64,000 nt of DNA from DAHVFK01 sp963755395 (GTDB lineage Bacteria; Pseudomonadota; Gammaproteobacteria; Burkholderiales; SG8-39), in assembly GCA_963755395.1 (NCBI GenBank), contig CAVWJJ010000003.1, positions 1 to 64,000 of the forward strand, in the 5' to 3' direction. Positions 39,055 to 48,147 of the stretch are shown piece by piece; within the stretch, counting starts at the first letter, position 1, and each line of letters begins with the position of its first letter. Under the pieces are notes generated by a model. The model made no database searches, was not told the DNA's origin, and worked only from the letters and a program-made list of their open reading frames with translations. Made by a program: the position numbers and the translations under genes.

Positions 39055-39136
39055 GGCCCGAAAGTATAGCGCCGCACGGCCGCATTGCCCGAGCCCCCCC
39101 GGCCCGGGTATGGTGCGTGAACGCCGGGGTGCAAGA

Positions 39137-40750
39137 ATGAGCACGATCGAGTCGTCTACCGCAAGTCTGCCAGGACGAGCTCCATATCCCGCGTGGCAGC
39201 GAGCCGCTCTGTTTGCGGTCGCATTCTTCGGTTTGGCCGAAGTGAGCAGGCTTCTCTCCTTGCGGGGCAGCACCTACATCAGCTTCTGGCTGCCAGTCGG
39301 CTTGTATGTTCCCGTGCTGCTGCTGAACGAGCGCCGTGCCTGGCCCTGGCTCATTCCGGCGGCTTTTGCTGCCAATCTCGCATTCGACCTGTCGCACGGG
39401 ACCATGCGCGTTACTGCGGTGTTGTTTTCCTGCGCAAACATGGTCGAGGCAGTGACCGGGGCGTGGCTGGTGCGGCGCTTCATAGCGGAGCGGCCGGCGC
39501 TTGCCTCTTTGAGGGAGTTCTTGGGGTTTTTAGGCTTTACCGCCGTATTGGGCAACATGGCGGGCGCCGCCATCGGCGCCGCGACGCTGGTCGCCTTCGG
39601 ATTGAGCAGTTCGTTCCTGCAGTCCTTCCGCGTCTGGTGGGGCAGCGATGCAATGGCCTACCTGTTGCTCTCGCCGCTCGTGCTTACGTGGTCTTCTCCT
39701 CCGGGCGCTGGCCGCCAACGCTTCCCGAGGCGAGGGAGACTGCTCGAAGCCGCTTTGTTGCTGCTCGTACTGAGCGGACTCACGTGGAAGCTGCTGTTCG
39801 TGGACCAGGGGATCATGTCGCCGGATAAGGGCGCGTTGGTGATTCCCCTGCTGTGGGCGGGATTGCGCTTTGGCATACGCGGCGCGGCGGGCGCCAGCCT
39901 GTTGCTGTCGGTGCCGCTGGCATACTTCACAACGCACGATTTCACGGCCCTTACGTCAGAGCAGGTCTCGTCGGGAATCTATGTTTCGGTCCTTCAAACG
40001 TCGCTCGCGGTGGCGGCACTGGTGGCGCTGATTCCCGCTATCGTGCTGGGCGAGCGCGATGAAAAGGTGCGCGCGCTTCGCGCAAGCGAGGAGCATCTGC
40101 GAGACCTTTCTCGCCGCATGATGGACGTCGAGGAAGCGGAACGCCGCAACATCAACAGGGAATTGCACGATCGGGTCGCGCAGAACCTGTCGGCGCTCAA
40201 TCTCAATCTGGGAATCATATCGCGCCAGCTTTCCGAAGACTCGCTGCAGCAGGTGCGCGTACGCCTGGGTAACGCGCAAACACTGCTGCAGGACACGTCG
40301 AACGAGGTACGCAATCTGATGGCCGACCTTCGCCCCGCAGCACTCGATGACTACGGGTTGCTCGCGGCCCTGCGTCACCATGCCGCTTCGGTCGCAGAAC
40401 GCCTCGCGATTGCAGTTACCGTAGAGGGGGAAGACCCTGATCCACCTTTGGCGCCTTCCACGGAAACCGCGCTATTCCGCATCGCGCAGGAAGCGCTCAA
40501 CAACGTCGCCAAGCACGCCCGATCAGGCAAGGTGGTCATGACGCTCTCCTCAACGTCTCAAAGCGTAATTCTGACCGTTGTCGATGATGGCATCGGTTTC
40601 GACCCCGGGCGATTGCGACAAATCACCCCGACCTATGGCCTGACCACGATGCGCGAGCGCGCCGAAGCGGTCGGCGCCATGCTTCGCATCGCATCCAATC
40701 CCGGCATGGGCACCCGCGTAACGGTCGAAGTTGCGAAGGTCGGTGAATGA
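39137..40750 (+). CDS. MASE1-type membrane sensor histidine kinase (NarX/DegS class)
   Basis: A 537-residue sensor kinase. Residues 20-305 hold eight or more hydrophobic segments of a MASE1-like sensor. A HisKA_3 dimerisation domain follows with phospho-acceptor His344 (NRELHDRVAQN), and the HATPase domain carries FRIAQEALNNVAKHA (N box) and VVDDGIGFD (G box). ATG 39137 was chosen because upstream in-frame sequence lacks a signal or domain. The response regulator gene overlaps its stop (ATGA), so they form a two-component pair. The stimulus is unknown; MASE1 domains are linked to membrane or redox sensing. Confidence 0.87.
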   Translation: MSTIESSTASLPGRAPYPAWQRAALFAVAFFGLAEVSRLLSLRGSTYISFWLPVGLYVPVLLLNERRAWPWLIPAAFAANLAFDLSHGTMRVTAVLFSCANMVEAVTGAWLVRRFIAERPALASLREFLGFLGFTAVLGNMAGAAIGAATLVAFGLSSSFLQSFRVWWGSDAMAYLLLSPLVLTWSSPPGAGRQRFPRRGRLLEAALLLLVLSGLTWKLLFVDQGIMSPDKGALVIPLLWAGLRFGIRGAAGASLLLSVPLAYFTTHDFTALTSEQVSSGIYVSVLQTSLAVAALVALIPAIVLGERDEKVRALRASEEHLRDLSRRMMDVEEAERRNINRELHDRVAQNLSALNLNLGIISRQLSEDSLQQVRVRLGNAQTLLQDTSNEVRNLMADLRPAALDDYGLLAALRHHAASVAERLAIAVTVEGEDPDPPLAPSTETALFRIAQEALNNVAKHARSGKVVMTLSSTSQSVILTVVDDGIGFDPGRLRQITPTYGLTTMRERAEAVGAMLRIASNPGMGTRVTVEVAKVGE

Positions 40751-41388
40751 TCATACGGGTGCTGCTCGCCGATGATCATGCGCTCATGCGCGAGGGGTTG
40801 CGCGCGCTGCTCCTTGCAGACCAGCGTATCAGCGTCGTCGGTGACGCCGTTAACGGGCGCCAGGCGGTGCAACTGGCCCAGGAGCTTAATCCCGACGTGC
40901 TGATCATGGACATTTCGATGCCTGACCTGAACGGCATAGAGGCAGTGCGCACGATCGGGGTCAGGTGTCCTCAGACAAGAATAGTAATGCTTTCGATGCA
41001 CTCGTCGACCGAGCACATCCATCGCGCCTTCGAGGCCGGTGCGTCCGGCTACGTCCTCAAGGACTCGGCGGCGGCAGAAGTCATCGCAGCGATTAACGCG
41101 GTGCACGCCGGCAAGCGCTACCTTAGCGCCGGTCTGCCCGACGCTGCCCGGAGCGCAGGATTGGGCGTGGAAGGCGGGAGTCCGATTGACAGCCTGAGCG
41201 CGCGCGAGCGGCAAGTCCTGCAACTCGTGGTCGAAGGGAAGTCCAGCAGCGAGATCGCCGTATTGGTCCATTTGTCACCGAAGACTGTCGAGACCTACCG
41301 TAGTCGAATGATGAAGAAACTCGGCGTCCGCGACCTATCGGCGTTGGTGAAGTTCGCGATTCAACATGGCTTGACGCCACCCACGTAA
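40747..41388 (+). CDS. NarL/FixJ-family response regulator
   Basis: A 213-residue two-domain regulator. The receiver has the acidic pair Asp9-Asp10, phospho-acceptor Asp55 (LIMDISMPD), Ser83 and Lys105 (YVLKD). The C-terminal LuxR-type helix-turn-helix is complete (LSARERQVLQLVVEGKSSSE, then LSPKTVETYRSRMMKKL). It is translationally coupled to the kinase gene. A pair of 19-bp direct repeats starts 43 bases after its stop, ahead of the next operon, and is a candidate target. Confidence 0.92.
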   Translation: MIIRVLLADDHALMREGLRALLLADQRISVVGDAVNGRQAVQLAQELNPDVLIMDISMPDLNGIEAVRTIGVRCPQTRIVMLSMHSSTEHIHRAFEAGASGYVLKDSAAAEVIAAINAVHAGKRYLSAGLPDAARSAGLGVEGGSPIDSLSARERQVLQLVVEGKSSSEIAVLVHLSPKTVETYRSRMMKKLGVRDLSALVKFAIQHGLTPPT

Positions 41389-41430
41389 TTCGCGCCAGAG
41401 CGTGAGGTAGTTCACACCGCCGCCTCGAAT

Positions 41431-41481
41431 TGTCAAACATTCCCGACAGGAGCGCGCAGCACTGTCAAAGTCTCCCGACAG
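41431..41481 (+). promoter_or_regulatory. Two 19-bp direct repeats, probable regulator-binding sites
   Basis: TGTCAAACATTCCCGACAG (41431-41449) and TGTCAAAGTCTCCCGACAG (41463-41481) agree at 16 of 19 positions and start 32 bases apart, about three helical turns. Each is also a dyad, TGTC-N10-GACA. They lie in the 149-base gap between the response regulator and the receiver/EAL genes, 57 bases before the GTG at 41538. That is a normal place for activator sites. Which regulator binds is not known; the NarL-type protein encoded just upstream is one candidate. Confidence 0.6.
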
Positions 41482-41537
41482 ACCCGCTTAACCCCGTTCG
41501 CTAGAGTCCCGGCGTCGCAGGAAGATCGCGAGGCCGC

Positions 41538-41933
41538 GTGCGTAAGCAGACTACATTGCTGGTCGTCGAGGACCATGCCTCAACGCGCGCTCTCGTTCGC
41601 GACTATCTGCGGGCGGCCTTTCCGGAGTGCAGCATCCTAGAGGCGGAAAACGGCGCGCGTGCGCGCGAGATCTGCGCGGACTCCCGACCGCAACTCGTCT
41701 TGATGGACGTCTGCCTGCCGGACGCCAACGGCATTGAGCTTACTCAAAACCTGAAGATGTCTGGGTCGGATGTCACAGTGATCGTCATCTCCTACTTGAA
41801 CGGGGCGGCTTACCGCGATGCGGCTCGCGCTGCGGGCGCGATTGCCTATGTCGTAAAGGACCGTTTGCCGGCCGAGCTCATTCCTACCGTAGCAGCCGCC
41901 CTGGGAATTGCGCCCGTCGACGGAAAGGTCTAA
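41538..41933 (+). CDS. Stand-alone response-regulator receiver domain
   Basis: A 131-residue single-domain receiver (CheY-like). Conserved residues are Glu11-Asp12, phospho-acceptor Asp57 (VLMDVCLPD), Ser85 and Lys107 (YVVKD). There is no output domain. The start is GTG 41538. The PAS/EAL gene begins two bases after its stop, so the receiver probably acts on, or is controlled with, that protein. No kinase is directly linked apart from the upstream HisKA_3 sensor. Confidence 0.88.
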   Translation: MRKQTTLLVVEDHASTRALVRDYLRAAFPECSILEAENGARAREICADSRPQLVLMDVCLPDANGIELTQNLKMSGSDVTVIVISYLNGAAYRDAARAAGAIAYVVKDRLPAELIPTVAAALGIAPVDGKV

Positions 41934-41935
41934 GC

Positions 41936-44900
41936 GTGCATTCGAAATCCGCCTCGCGACCAGTCCGCCGCAGCTACGGGGGAAGTCTGCGCGAACACGC
42001 AGACCAGCTCGCGCTCGCCCAGGAAGCGATCGGCCTGGCGACGTGGATCTGGGACCTCAGGATGGACCGCGTGCAATGGTTTGGTGACATGGGCGCCTTG
42101 TTGGGGCTACCGCCGCGGAAATTCGCTGGACGGTTTCAGGACTATCTTGGTGCGCTGCACCTCGATGACCGGGCCGCAGCATCAATCACATTCGTCGAGT
42201 GCCTGAAGGGGCTGCGGCCGCAATACCGGTCGGAGGAGCGGGTGATCTGGCCGGATGGCAGCACCCACTGGCTTGAAACCTATGGTCGTGGCAGTTACGG
42301 CGCGGACGGGCGCTGCTTGCGCATGGTCGGAGTCGTGCGCGACATCACCGATCGAAAAGAGCAGCAGTCCGCGCTCGCGGCTTCGGAGGCGCGCTTCGAA
42401 AAGGCCTTTCGCCTGGCACCTACTCCACTGGCCATTACGCGTGCTGCGGACGGTGCATTTGTAGAGGTCAACAAAGGATTCGAGCGCGCCTCGGGCTGGT
42501 CTGCCGGCGAGGTAATCGGGCGCACTTCGATGGAGCTCGGGTTCTGGATCAACCCGAAGGAACGCGACGATCACGTCGCCACGATGGCGCGCGACGGGAG
42601 CGTTCGTGAAATGCGCGTACACCTGCGCCACAAGAACGGCGGGACGCGCATCTGCGACATGACCTCCGACAAAATAGATATCGACGGGGAGACGTTCGTC
42701 GTCACTCAGACGCGCGATTTCACCGAAATACTTCGCGCGCAGGAAGAACGGCGTTCAGCGGAAGGCAAGTACCACGCGATGTTCGACAGCTCGTCCGAAG
42801 CAATGTCGATTGCACGCGCACGGGGCGGCATATTCATCGAAGTGAATGCCGCATGGCTCGAATTGACCGGCCGCACTCGGGCAGAAGTCATCGGGCGCTC
42901 TTCGCTCGAAATTCCGCTCTGGGCCGATCCGGGCGAGCAGGAAGCGATCATCTCGCGACTCATGGCGGAAGGCCATCTATCGAACATCAGCATGCGCATT
43001 CCGCGGCCTGATGGACGGATCGTCGAGGCGCTAGGCTCGTTCTCACTATTCCAACTTGACGGGGAGCAGTGCATTGCCTGGTTGGGTCACGACGTCACCG
43101 AGCTTCGTCACTCGGAGGAGGCGCGCCGCAAGGCGGAGACGATCTACCGGGCAATCTTTGAAAACGCGGTCGAGGGAATCTTCCTGGTGAATGCCGAGGG
43201 GCGTGTGGTCTCCGCCAATCCTATGCTGGCACAAATGCTCGGTTACGAGTCCGCCGAAAAGATGGGCGAGGCAATCGTAAGCGTGGAGAAGGAGATTTAC
43301 GTCGAGCCAGGCGCTCGCGCGCGTTTCCGCGAGGAAGTGATTGCGCAGTCCACAATCGAGGATTTCGAGACGCGCTGGCGGCGCAAAGACGGCAGCACGT
43401 TCTGGGTTTCCATGACCGGGCGCCTGATCGAGAAAGAAACCGGCGGCGCGCTCCATCACCTCGGAATGGCGAGAGACATCTCCGAGCGCAAGGCGCAGCA
43501 GGAAAAGATCAAGCGCCTTAGCCGCGTATATGCGGTGCTGAGCGGGATCAATGCGGCGATCGTGCGCGTTCGGGAGCGCGATGAGCTTTACCGGGAAGCC
43601 TGCCGGATCGCCGTGGCGGCGGGCGGATTCATTGTGGCGCGGGTAATCGAGCTGGATTCGAAAGGAAAGGTCCGGCTTGCCGCGACCACCGAATCCGAGT
43701 CGCGGCTCTTTCTGAAGATAATCGAGGAGTACAACCGCGATCCCGAGCACGCCGCGAGCTTTGTCGCGCTCGCGCTGCGCAGCGGGTTACCGACGATATC
43801 CAACGACGTCGCCAACGATCCGCGCATACCGGACCGCAGGGCCCTTACGAAGAACGGTAACTACGCTCTCGCGCTGTTTCCGATTATCGTGGAAAAACGC
43901 ATCAAGGGAGCGATGGTCCTGAGGGCGCTGGAACCGGGAATGTTTGATGAGGACGAGGTGCGCCTGCTGGGCGACATGATCGCGAATCTGTCGTTCGCGC
44001 TCGAACTGATCGACAAGCAACGGCAGCTCGACTATCTCGCCTACTACGATGTACTGACCGGGCTCGCCAACCAGGGACTTTTCCACCACAGACTGAGCCA
44101 GTACGTGCATATCGCACAGCAGAATCACGGCGAGTTGGCATTGGCGCTGATGAATGTCGAACGCTTCAAAACAATAAACGATTCACTCGGCCGATCCGTG
44201 GGCGATGCGCTTCTCAAGCAGATCGCCGAGCGCCTGGAACGGGCTGCTGACGCAACCAACATTGCGCGTTTGGGCGGTGACCAGTTTGCGCTTGTCGTAC
44301 CGGAGATAAAGGGCCGGTCGGAAATTGCCCGCAACGTCGATCGGATCTGGCGCGAATGTTTCACGCAGCCCTTTCAAGTCAACGACGACGAATTGCATGT
44401 CTCCGCCAAAGTGGGAATTGCCCTGTTCCCGAACGATGGCGGCGATGCGGAGACACTGATCGCTTGCGCCGAAGCGGCACTCCGCATCGCCCAGCAGACC
44501 GGCGAACGACACCAGTTCCATTCGCGCGAGATGACTGCAAAGGTCACCGAGCAGTTTGCGCTCGAAAGCAAGCTTCGACACGCGCTGCAAAAGAACGAGT
44601 ACGTCCTGCATTACCAGCCAAAGGTGGATCTCGAGACCCGGCGCATCGTCGGCGCAGAGGCGCTGATCCGCTGGCAAAGCCCGGAACTCGGATTAGTGCC
44701 ACCGATGAAATTCATTCCACTGATGGAAGAAACGGGGTTGATTCTGGAAGTCGGCGCATGGGCGCTGACCAAAGCGGTCGAGGACCACATGCGCTGGCTT
44801 TCACAGGGCTTACCCGCTCCGCGTCTGGCGGTCAACGTGTCGCCGGTCCAGCTGCGAAGACGCGACTTCTACGCGACCCTCGAGAACGCCATAAGGCACG

Positions 44901-45313
44901 GTCCTGCATGCCCCGGGATCGATCTTGAGATTACTGAGAGCCTTATCATGGAGAACATTCAGGGCAACATCGAAAGCCTGAGGGCGGTTAGGAATCTAGG
45001 TGTAAGCATCGCAATTGACGACTTTGGAACCGGTTATTCGTCGCTGGGATACCTCGCCAAGCTGCCGGTGAACGCGGTCAAGATCGACCGCTCCTTCATC
45101 ATCACGATGCTGAACGACCCAGATACGATGCTGCTGGTGCGGACCATCATCTCGCTCGCGCATTCGCTCAGACTGAAGGTCGTAGCCGAAGGGGTCGATT
45201 CCGCGGACCAAGCGAAGGTTCTGCGTCATCTCGCTTGCGACGAAATGCAGGGTTACCTCTACAGCCGACCAATCCCCTTTGAGGAAATGACAGTTCTGCT
45301 GAAGCAGACTTAG
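41936..45313 (+). CDS. Multi-PAS, GAF, degenerate GGDEF and EAL c-di-GMP phosphodiesterase
   Basis: A 1125-residue soluble c-di-GMP protein with start GTG 41936. Four PAS-type sensor domains fill residues 20-515, a GAF-like domain spans about 525-690, then GGDEF (about 700-865) and EAL (about 880-1115). The cyclase motif is GGDQF at 780-784, with Glu replaced by Gln, so cyclase activity is doubtful and it may serve as a GTP-sensing module. The EAL domain looks active: EALIRW (908-913), VNVSPVQLRR, DLEITESL, IDDFGTGYSSL and the KIDRSFI lysine are all present. It should degrade c-di-GMP, opposing the diguanylate cyclase at 15882. It is intact despite its length. Confidence 0.9.
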   Translation: MHSKSASRPVRRSYGGSLREHADQLALAQEAIGLATWIWDLRMDRVQWFGDMGALLGLPPRKFAGRFQDYLGALHLDDRAAASITFVECLKGLRPQYRSEERVIWPDGSTHWLETYGRGSYGADGRCLRMVGVVRDITDRKEQQSALAASEARFEKAFRLAPTPLAITRAADGAFVEVNKGFERASGWSAGEVIGRTSMELGFWINPKERDDHVATMARDGSVREMRVHLRHKNGGTRICDMTSDKIDIDGETFVVTQTRDFTEILRAQEERRSAEGKYHAMFDSSSEAMSIARARGGIFIEVNAAWLELTGRTRAEVIGRSSLEIPLWADPGEQEAIISRLMAEGHLSNISMRIPRPDGRIVEALGSFSLFQLDGEQCIAWLGHDVTELRHSEEARRKAETIYRAIFENAVEGIFLVNAEGRVVSANPMLAQMLGYESAEKMGEAIVSVEKEIYVEPGARARFREEVIAQSTIEDFETRWRRKDGSTFWVSMTGRLIEKETGGALHHLGMARDISERKAQQEKIKRLSRVYAVLSGINAAIVRVRERDELYREACRIAVAAGGFIVARVIELDSKGKVRLAATTESESRLFLKIIEEYNRDPEHAASFVALALRSGLPTISNDVANDPRIPDRRALTKNGNYALALFPIIVEKRIKGAMVLRALEPGMFDEDEVRLLGDMIANLSFALELIDKQRQLDYLAYYDVLTGLANQGLFHHRLSQYVHIAQQNHGELALALMNVERFKTINDSLGRSVGDALLKQIAERLERAADATNIARLGGDQFALVVPEIKGRSEIARNVDRIWRECFTQPFQVNDDELHVSAKVGIALFPNDGGDAETLIACAEAALRIAQQTGERHQFHSREMTAKVTEQFALESKLRHALQKNEYVLHYQPKVDLETRRIVGAEALIRWQSPELGLVPPMKFIPLMEETGLILEVGAWALTKAVEDHMRWLSQGLPAPRLAVNVSPVQLRRRDFYATLENAIRHGPACPGIDLEITESLIMENIQGNIESLRAVRNLGVSIAIDDFGTGYSSLGYLAKLPVNAVKIDRSFIITMLNDPDTMLLVRTIISLAHSLRLKVVAEGVDSADQAKVLRHLACDEMQGYLYSRPIPFEEMTVLLKQT

Positions 45314-45383
45314 CAAAGATTGCAGGGGTGCCGTGCGACCGTCTGGCGCCGGGCGACCCGCCCCGGTAAGGTACGCCCGCTAT

Positions 45384-46238
45384 ATGAGCCCAGGAATGCA
45401 ATACGCGCTCGGTGCGATGCTGCTGTTCGGCGTCGGAGACCTGATCTACAAGCGTGGCGCCGCGGCCGGCGCGCTGCCGCACCAGTTCCTAATGGTGCAG
45501 TCCTGGGTGTTCCTGCCCACCGTCACCGCATACGGGCTGGCGACGGGCTCGCTGCGCTTCGTCGCCGGCACGCTGTGGGGCCTGCCGGTCGGCGTCCTGG
45601 TGCTGACCGGCTTCTACAATTTCGCCCACAGCCTGCAATCCGGCCGGGTGAGCGTCAACGCCCCGGTGTTCCGCCTGAGCTTCGTCATCACCGCGGGCCT
45701 CGCCGTCGCGCTGCTCGGCGAGCCCCTTACCGCGTTCAAGATGGCGGGCGTCTCGCTCGCCCTCGTCGCGGTCTGGCTGCTGCTGGGCGCCCCGGCAGCG
45801 GGTGACGCCGCTCGGCGCGAGAGCAGGTCTTCGCTGGTGCGCGTGCTGGTCGCAACCGCCGCGATCGGCATCGGCAACTTCGTCTACAAGTACGGGCTGC
45901 GCGCGGGCGCGACGCCGGCCTCGCTGATCGTGGCGCAGGCGACCGTCGTGGTGAGCTGCTCGACGGTGCTCGTGCGTGTCCTGGACCACCGCATCCGCCC
46001 GTCGCGCGCGGTGCTGCGCAACGCCCCAATGGCGGGAGTAGCGATCGCCCTCGCCTTCTGCCTGATGGTCGAGAGCCTGGCGCGCGGCGACGCGAGCGTC
46101 ATGGTGCCAGTGGCGCAAATGGGCTTCGTCGCCACGTCGCTGGTCGGATTTCTATTCTTGCGCGAGCCGTTCTCGCTACGCAAGGGCGCGGGCTTGATGG
46201 CGGCGCTCGCCGCTCTGGCGAGCCTCGCCGGCAGCTAG
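45384..46238 (+). CDS. EamA/DMT-superfamily transporter
   Basis: A 284-residue inner-membrane protein with about ten hydrophobic helices in two homologous halves, typical of drug/metabolite transporters. The second-half signature LREPFSLRKGAGLMAALAAL matches the conserved EamA C-terminus. ATG 45384 was chosen because the upstream residues are polar and unlike the family. The stop shares CTAG with the stop of the convergent dnaQ gene. Substrate cannot be inferred. Confidence 0.85.
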   Translation: MSPGMQYALGAMLLFGVGDLIYKRGAAAGALPHQFLMVQSWVFLPTVTAYGLATGSLRFVAGTLWGLPVGVLVLTGFYNFAHSLQSGRVSVNAPVFRLSFVITAGLAVALLGEPLTAFKMAGVSLALVAVWLLLGAPAAGDAARRESRSSLVRVLVATAAIGIGNFVYKYGLRAGATPASLIVAQATVVVSCSTVLVRVLDHRIRPSRAVLRNAPMAGVAIALAFCLMVESLARGDASVMVPVAQMGFVATSLVGFLFLREPFSLRKGAGLMAALAALASLAGS

Positions 46239-46936
46239 CCGCGCCGCCAGACGATGCCCTTCTTCGCTTCCTTCTCCATACCGTCCAGGTACTTTTCGTG
46301 CGCTGCGGCCTCCTCGGCGCTGGCCCGCACCACGAGCAGCTTCGAGGTGTCGAAGCGCGGCGGGCCGCCGGCGACCGGCGCCGGGTCGTCGTCCAGCTCC
46401 ATCGCCAGGCTTTCCTGGCCGCGGGTCATGGCGAGGTAGACCTCGGCCAGCAGGCGCGCATCCAGCAGGGCTCCGTGCAGGGTGCGGTGGGCGTTGTCGA
46501 CCCCGTAGCGCTCGCACAACGCGTCGAGCGAGTTGCGCCGTCCCGGGTGGAGCTCGCGCGCGAGCGCCAGGGTGTCGATCACGCCGGAGGCGTGGTCGGC
46601 GAGCCGGCCCAGGCCCGCCAGCTCGAGCTCGGCGTCGAGGAACTCGACGTCGAACGCGGCGTTGTGGATGATCAGCTCGGCGCCGCGCACGTAATCCAGG
46701 AAGTCCTTCGCCACCTCTGCGAAGCGCGGCTTGTCGGACAGGAACTCGCGCGTCAAGCCGTGCACCTTGGCCGCGCCCTCCTCGATCTCGCGCTCGGGGT
46801 CGAGGTAGGTATGGAACTGCCGCTCGGTGACGCGCCGGCTGAGCAGCTCGATGCAGCCGATCTCGATCACCCGGTCGCCCAGCTTGGCGTTCAAACCGGT
46901 GGTCTCGGTGTCGAGCACGATCCGGCGCTCAGCCAT
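46235..46936 (-). CDS. dnaQ: DNA polymerase III epsilon subunit (3'-5' proofreading exonuclease)
   Basis: A 233-residue DEDDh exonuclease that proofreads replication. Motif ExoI is DTETTGL (Asp9, Glu11), ExoII lies in IIHNAAFDVEFLD, and ExoIII epsilon is HGALLDA. The C-terminal segment after residue 185 is the alpha-subunit tail seen in DnaQ. ATG 46936 overlaps the end of the RNase HI gene by eight bases, a link common in beta- and gammaproteobacteria. Confidence 0.93.
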   Translation of the reverse strand: MAERRIVLDTETTGLNAKLGDRVIEIGCIELLSRRVTERQFHTYLDPEREIEEGAAKVHGLTREFLSDKPRFAEVAKDFLDYVRGAELIIHNAAFDVEFLDAELELAGLGRLADHASGVIDTLALARELHPGRRNSLDALCERYGVDNAHRTLHGALLDARLLAEVYLAMTRGQESLAMELDDDPAPVAGGPPRFDTSKLLVVRASAEEAAAHEKYLDGMEKEAKKGIVWRRG

Positions 46937-47372
46937 CCTGCCCTCCGATGGCGCGGTTGGCGAGCGCGTCGGCGCGCTCGTTCTCGGGGTGCCCGGCGTG
47001 GCCCTTGACCCAGTGCCATTCGACATCGTGCTCCTGCGCCAGCGCGTCGAGCCGCTGCCACAGGTCTACATTCTTCACCGGCTTCTTGTCCGCCGTGCGC
47101 CAGGCGCGCCGCTTCCAGTCGTGAATCCAGCTCGAGATGCCCTTATGCACGTACTGCGAGTCGGTGTACAGGCGCACCCTGCAACGCCGCTTGAGCGATT
47201 CGAGGGCCCGGATCACCGCGGTCAGCTCCATGCGGTTGTTGGTGGTGGCGGCCTCGCCGCCGTAGAGTTCCTTCTCGACTTCGCCCACGCGCAGCAGCGC
47301 TCCCCAGCCGCCCGGGCCGGGATTGCCCTTGCACGCGCCGTCGGCGTAGATTTCCACTACCTTGTCACTCAT
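46929..47372 (-). CDS. rnhA: Ribonuclease HI
   Basis: A 147-residue endonuclease that cuts RNA in RNA-DNA hybrids. The catalytic residues are Asp11 (YADGACKGNPGPG), Glu49 (NRMELTAV), Asp71 (YTDSQYV) and the Asp in ERADALAN. GHAGHPENERAD carries the conserved His loop. Its start overlaps the methyltransferase end by eight bases, so methyltransferase, rnhA and dnaQ are one transcript. Confidence 0.95.
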   Translation of the reverse strand: MSDKVVEIYADGACKGNPGPGGWGALLRVGEVEKELYGGEAATTNNRMELTAVIRALESLKRRCRVRLYTDSQYVHKGISSWIHDWKRRAWRTADKKPVKNVDLWQRLDALAQEHDVEWHWVKGHAGHPENERADALANRAIGGQDG

Positions 47373-48147
47373 GGTGCTGCAGATCGTGCCGCCGCTGCTG
47401 CGTGATCGGCGCCGCCAGCGCGCGCCGGCGCCTGGCGCGTTCCTTGCGCCAGGCGGGCGTTACCAGCCGCACGCCTTGCACCCGCTTGATCGCCCGCACC
47501 ACGTAGACCCCGCCTGCGATCGGCCACCAGCGCGCGCCCGCCTGCTCCATGAAGTCGAACCGCGCGAGCCACTTCGGCTGCGCGAACGGCGGCGCATAGC
47601 AGCCGAACACTCCGCCGTTGAGCTCGAAGCCGAGCAGCCGCAGCCAGTCGCGCAGCCGCAGAAGGCTGATGAAGCGCGCGTCCCACGGCGCCCCCGCGTG
47701 CCTGAAGGAGAACATCTGCCGCAGGCGCCAAAGGGAAAGCGGATTGAATCCCGACACCACCAGTTGCCCCTCCGGCATCAGCACCCGCTCGGCCTCGCGC
47801 AGCACATGGTGCGGGTCGTTGTGGCTCTCGAGCACGTGCGGCAGCACGACCAGGTCCGCGCTTTGCGACGCGAGCGGCAGCTGCAGCGGGTCGGCCGCCA
47901 CCACGGCGCCCGGCTCGAGCGCGACGCCGAAGCGGAACGGAATGCGGTTGCGGCGCAGGAAGTCGGTCTCCGGCAGGCCGACCTGGAGCGCGCGGTAGCC
48001 GAACGCATCGTCGACCGCGTTGTCGAACTGCGCAAGCTCCCAATCCAGCACGTAGCGCCCCTGCGGCGTGACAAACCACTCGGAAAGAGATGAGCGGACA
48101 CCGTTATACTTGTGCGTCGCACCAGGCGCGAAGGATTGCCGATCCAT
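47365..48147 (-). CDS. SAM-dependent class I methyltransferase
   Basis: A methyltransferase of about 260 residues, linked to gloB and rnhA in many betaproteobacteria; its substrate is unknown. LQLPLASQSADLVVLPHVLE and REAERVLMPEGQLVVSGFNP are motif II/III and post-motif sequences of class I enzymes. The glycine-rich motif I is weak. The ATG at 48147 shares CATG with the divergent gloB start, so their first codons overlap. The conserved part begins at LSEWFVTPQGRYVLDWE, so a later start (for example GTG at 48051) is conceivable. TATAAC reading leftward at 48107-48102 would favour the later start. Confidence 0.78.
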   Translation of the reverse strand: MDRQSFAPGATHKYNGVRSSLSEWFVTPQGRYVLDWELAQFDNAVDDAFGYRALQVGLPETDFLRRNRIPFRFGVALEPGAVVAADPLQLPLASQSADLVVLPHVLESHNDPHHVLREAERVLMPEGQLVVSGFNPLSLWRLRQMFSFRHAGAPWDARFISLLRLRDWLRLLGFELNGGVFGCYAPPFAQPKWLARFDFMEQAGARWWPIAGGVYVVRAIKRVQGVRLVTPAWRKERARRRRALAAPITQQRRHDLQHHE

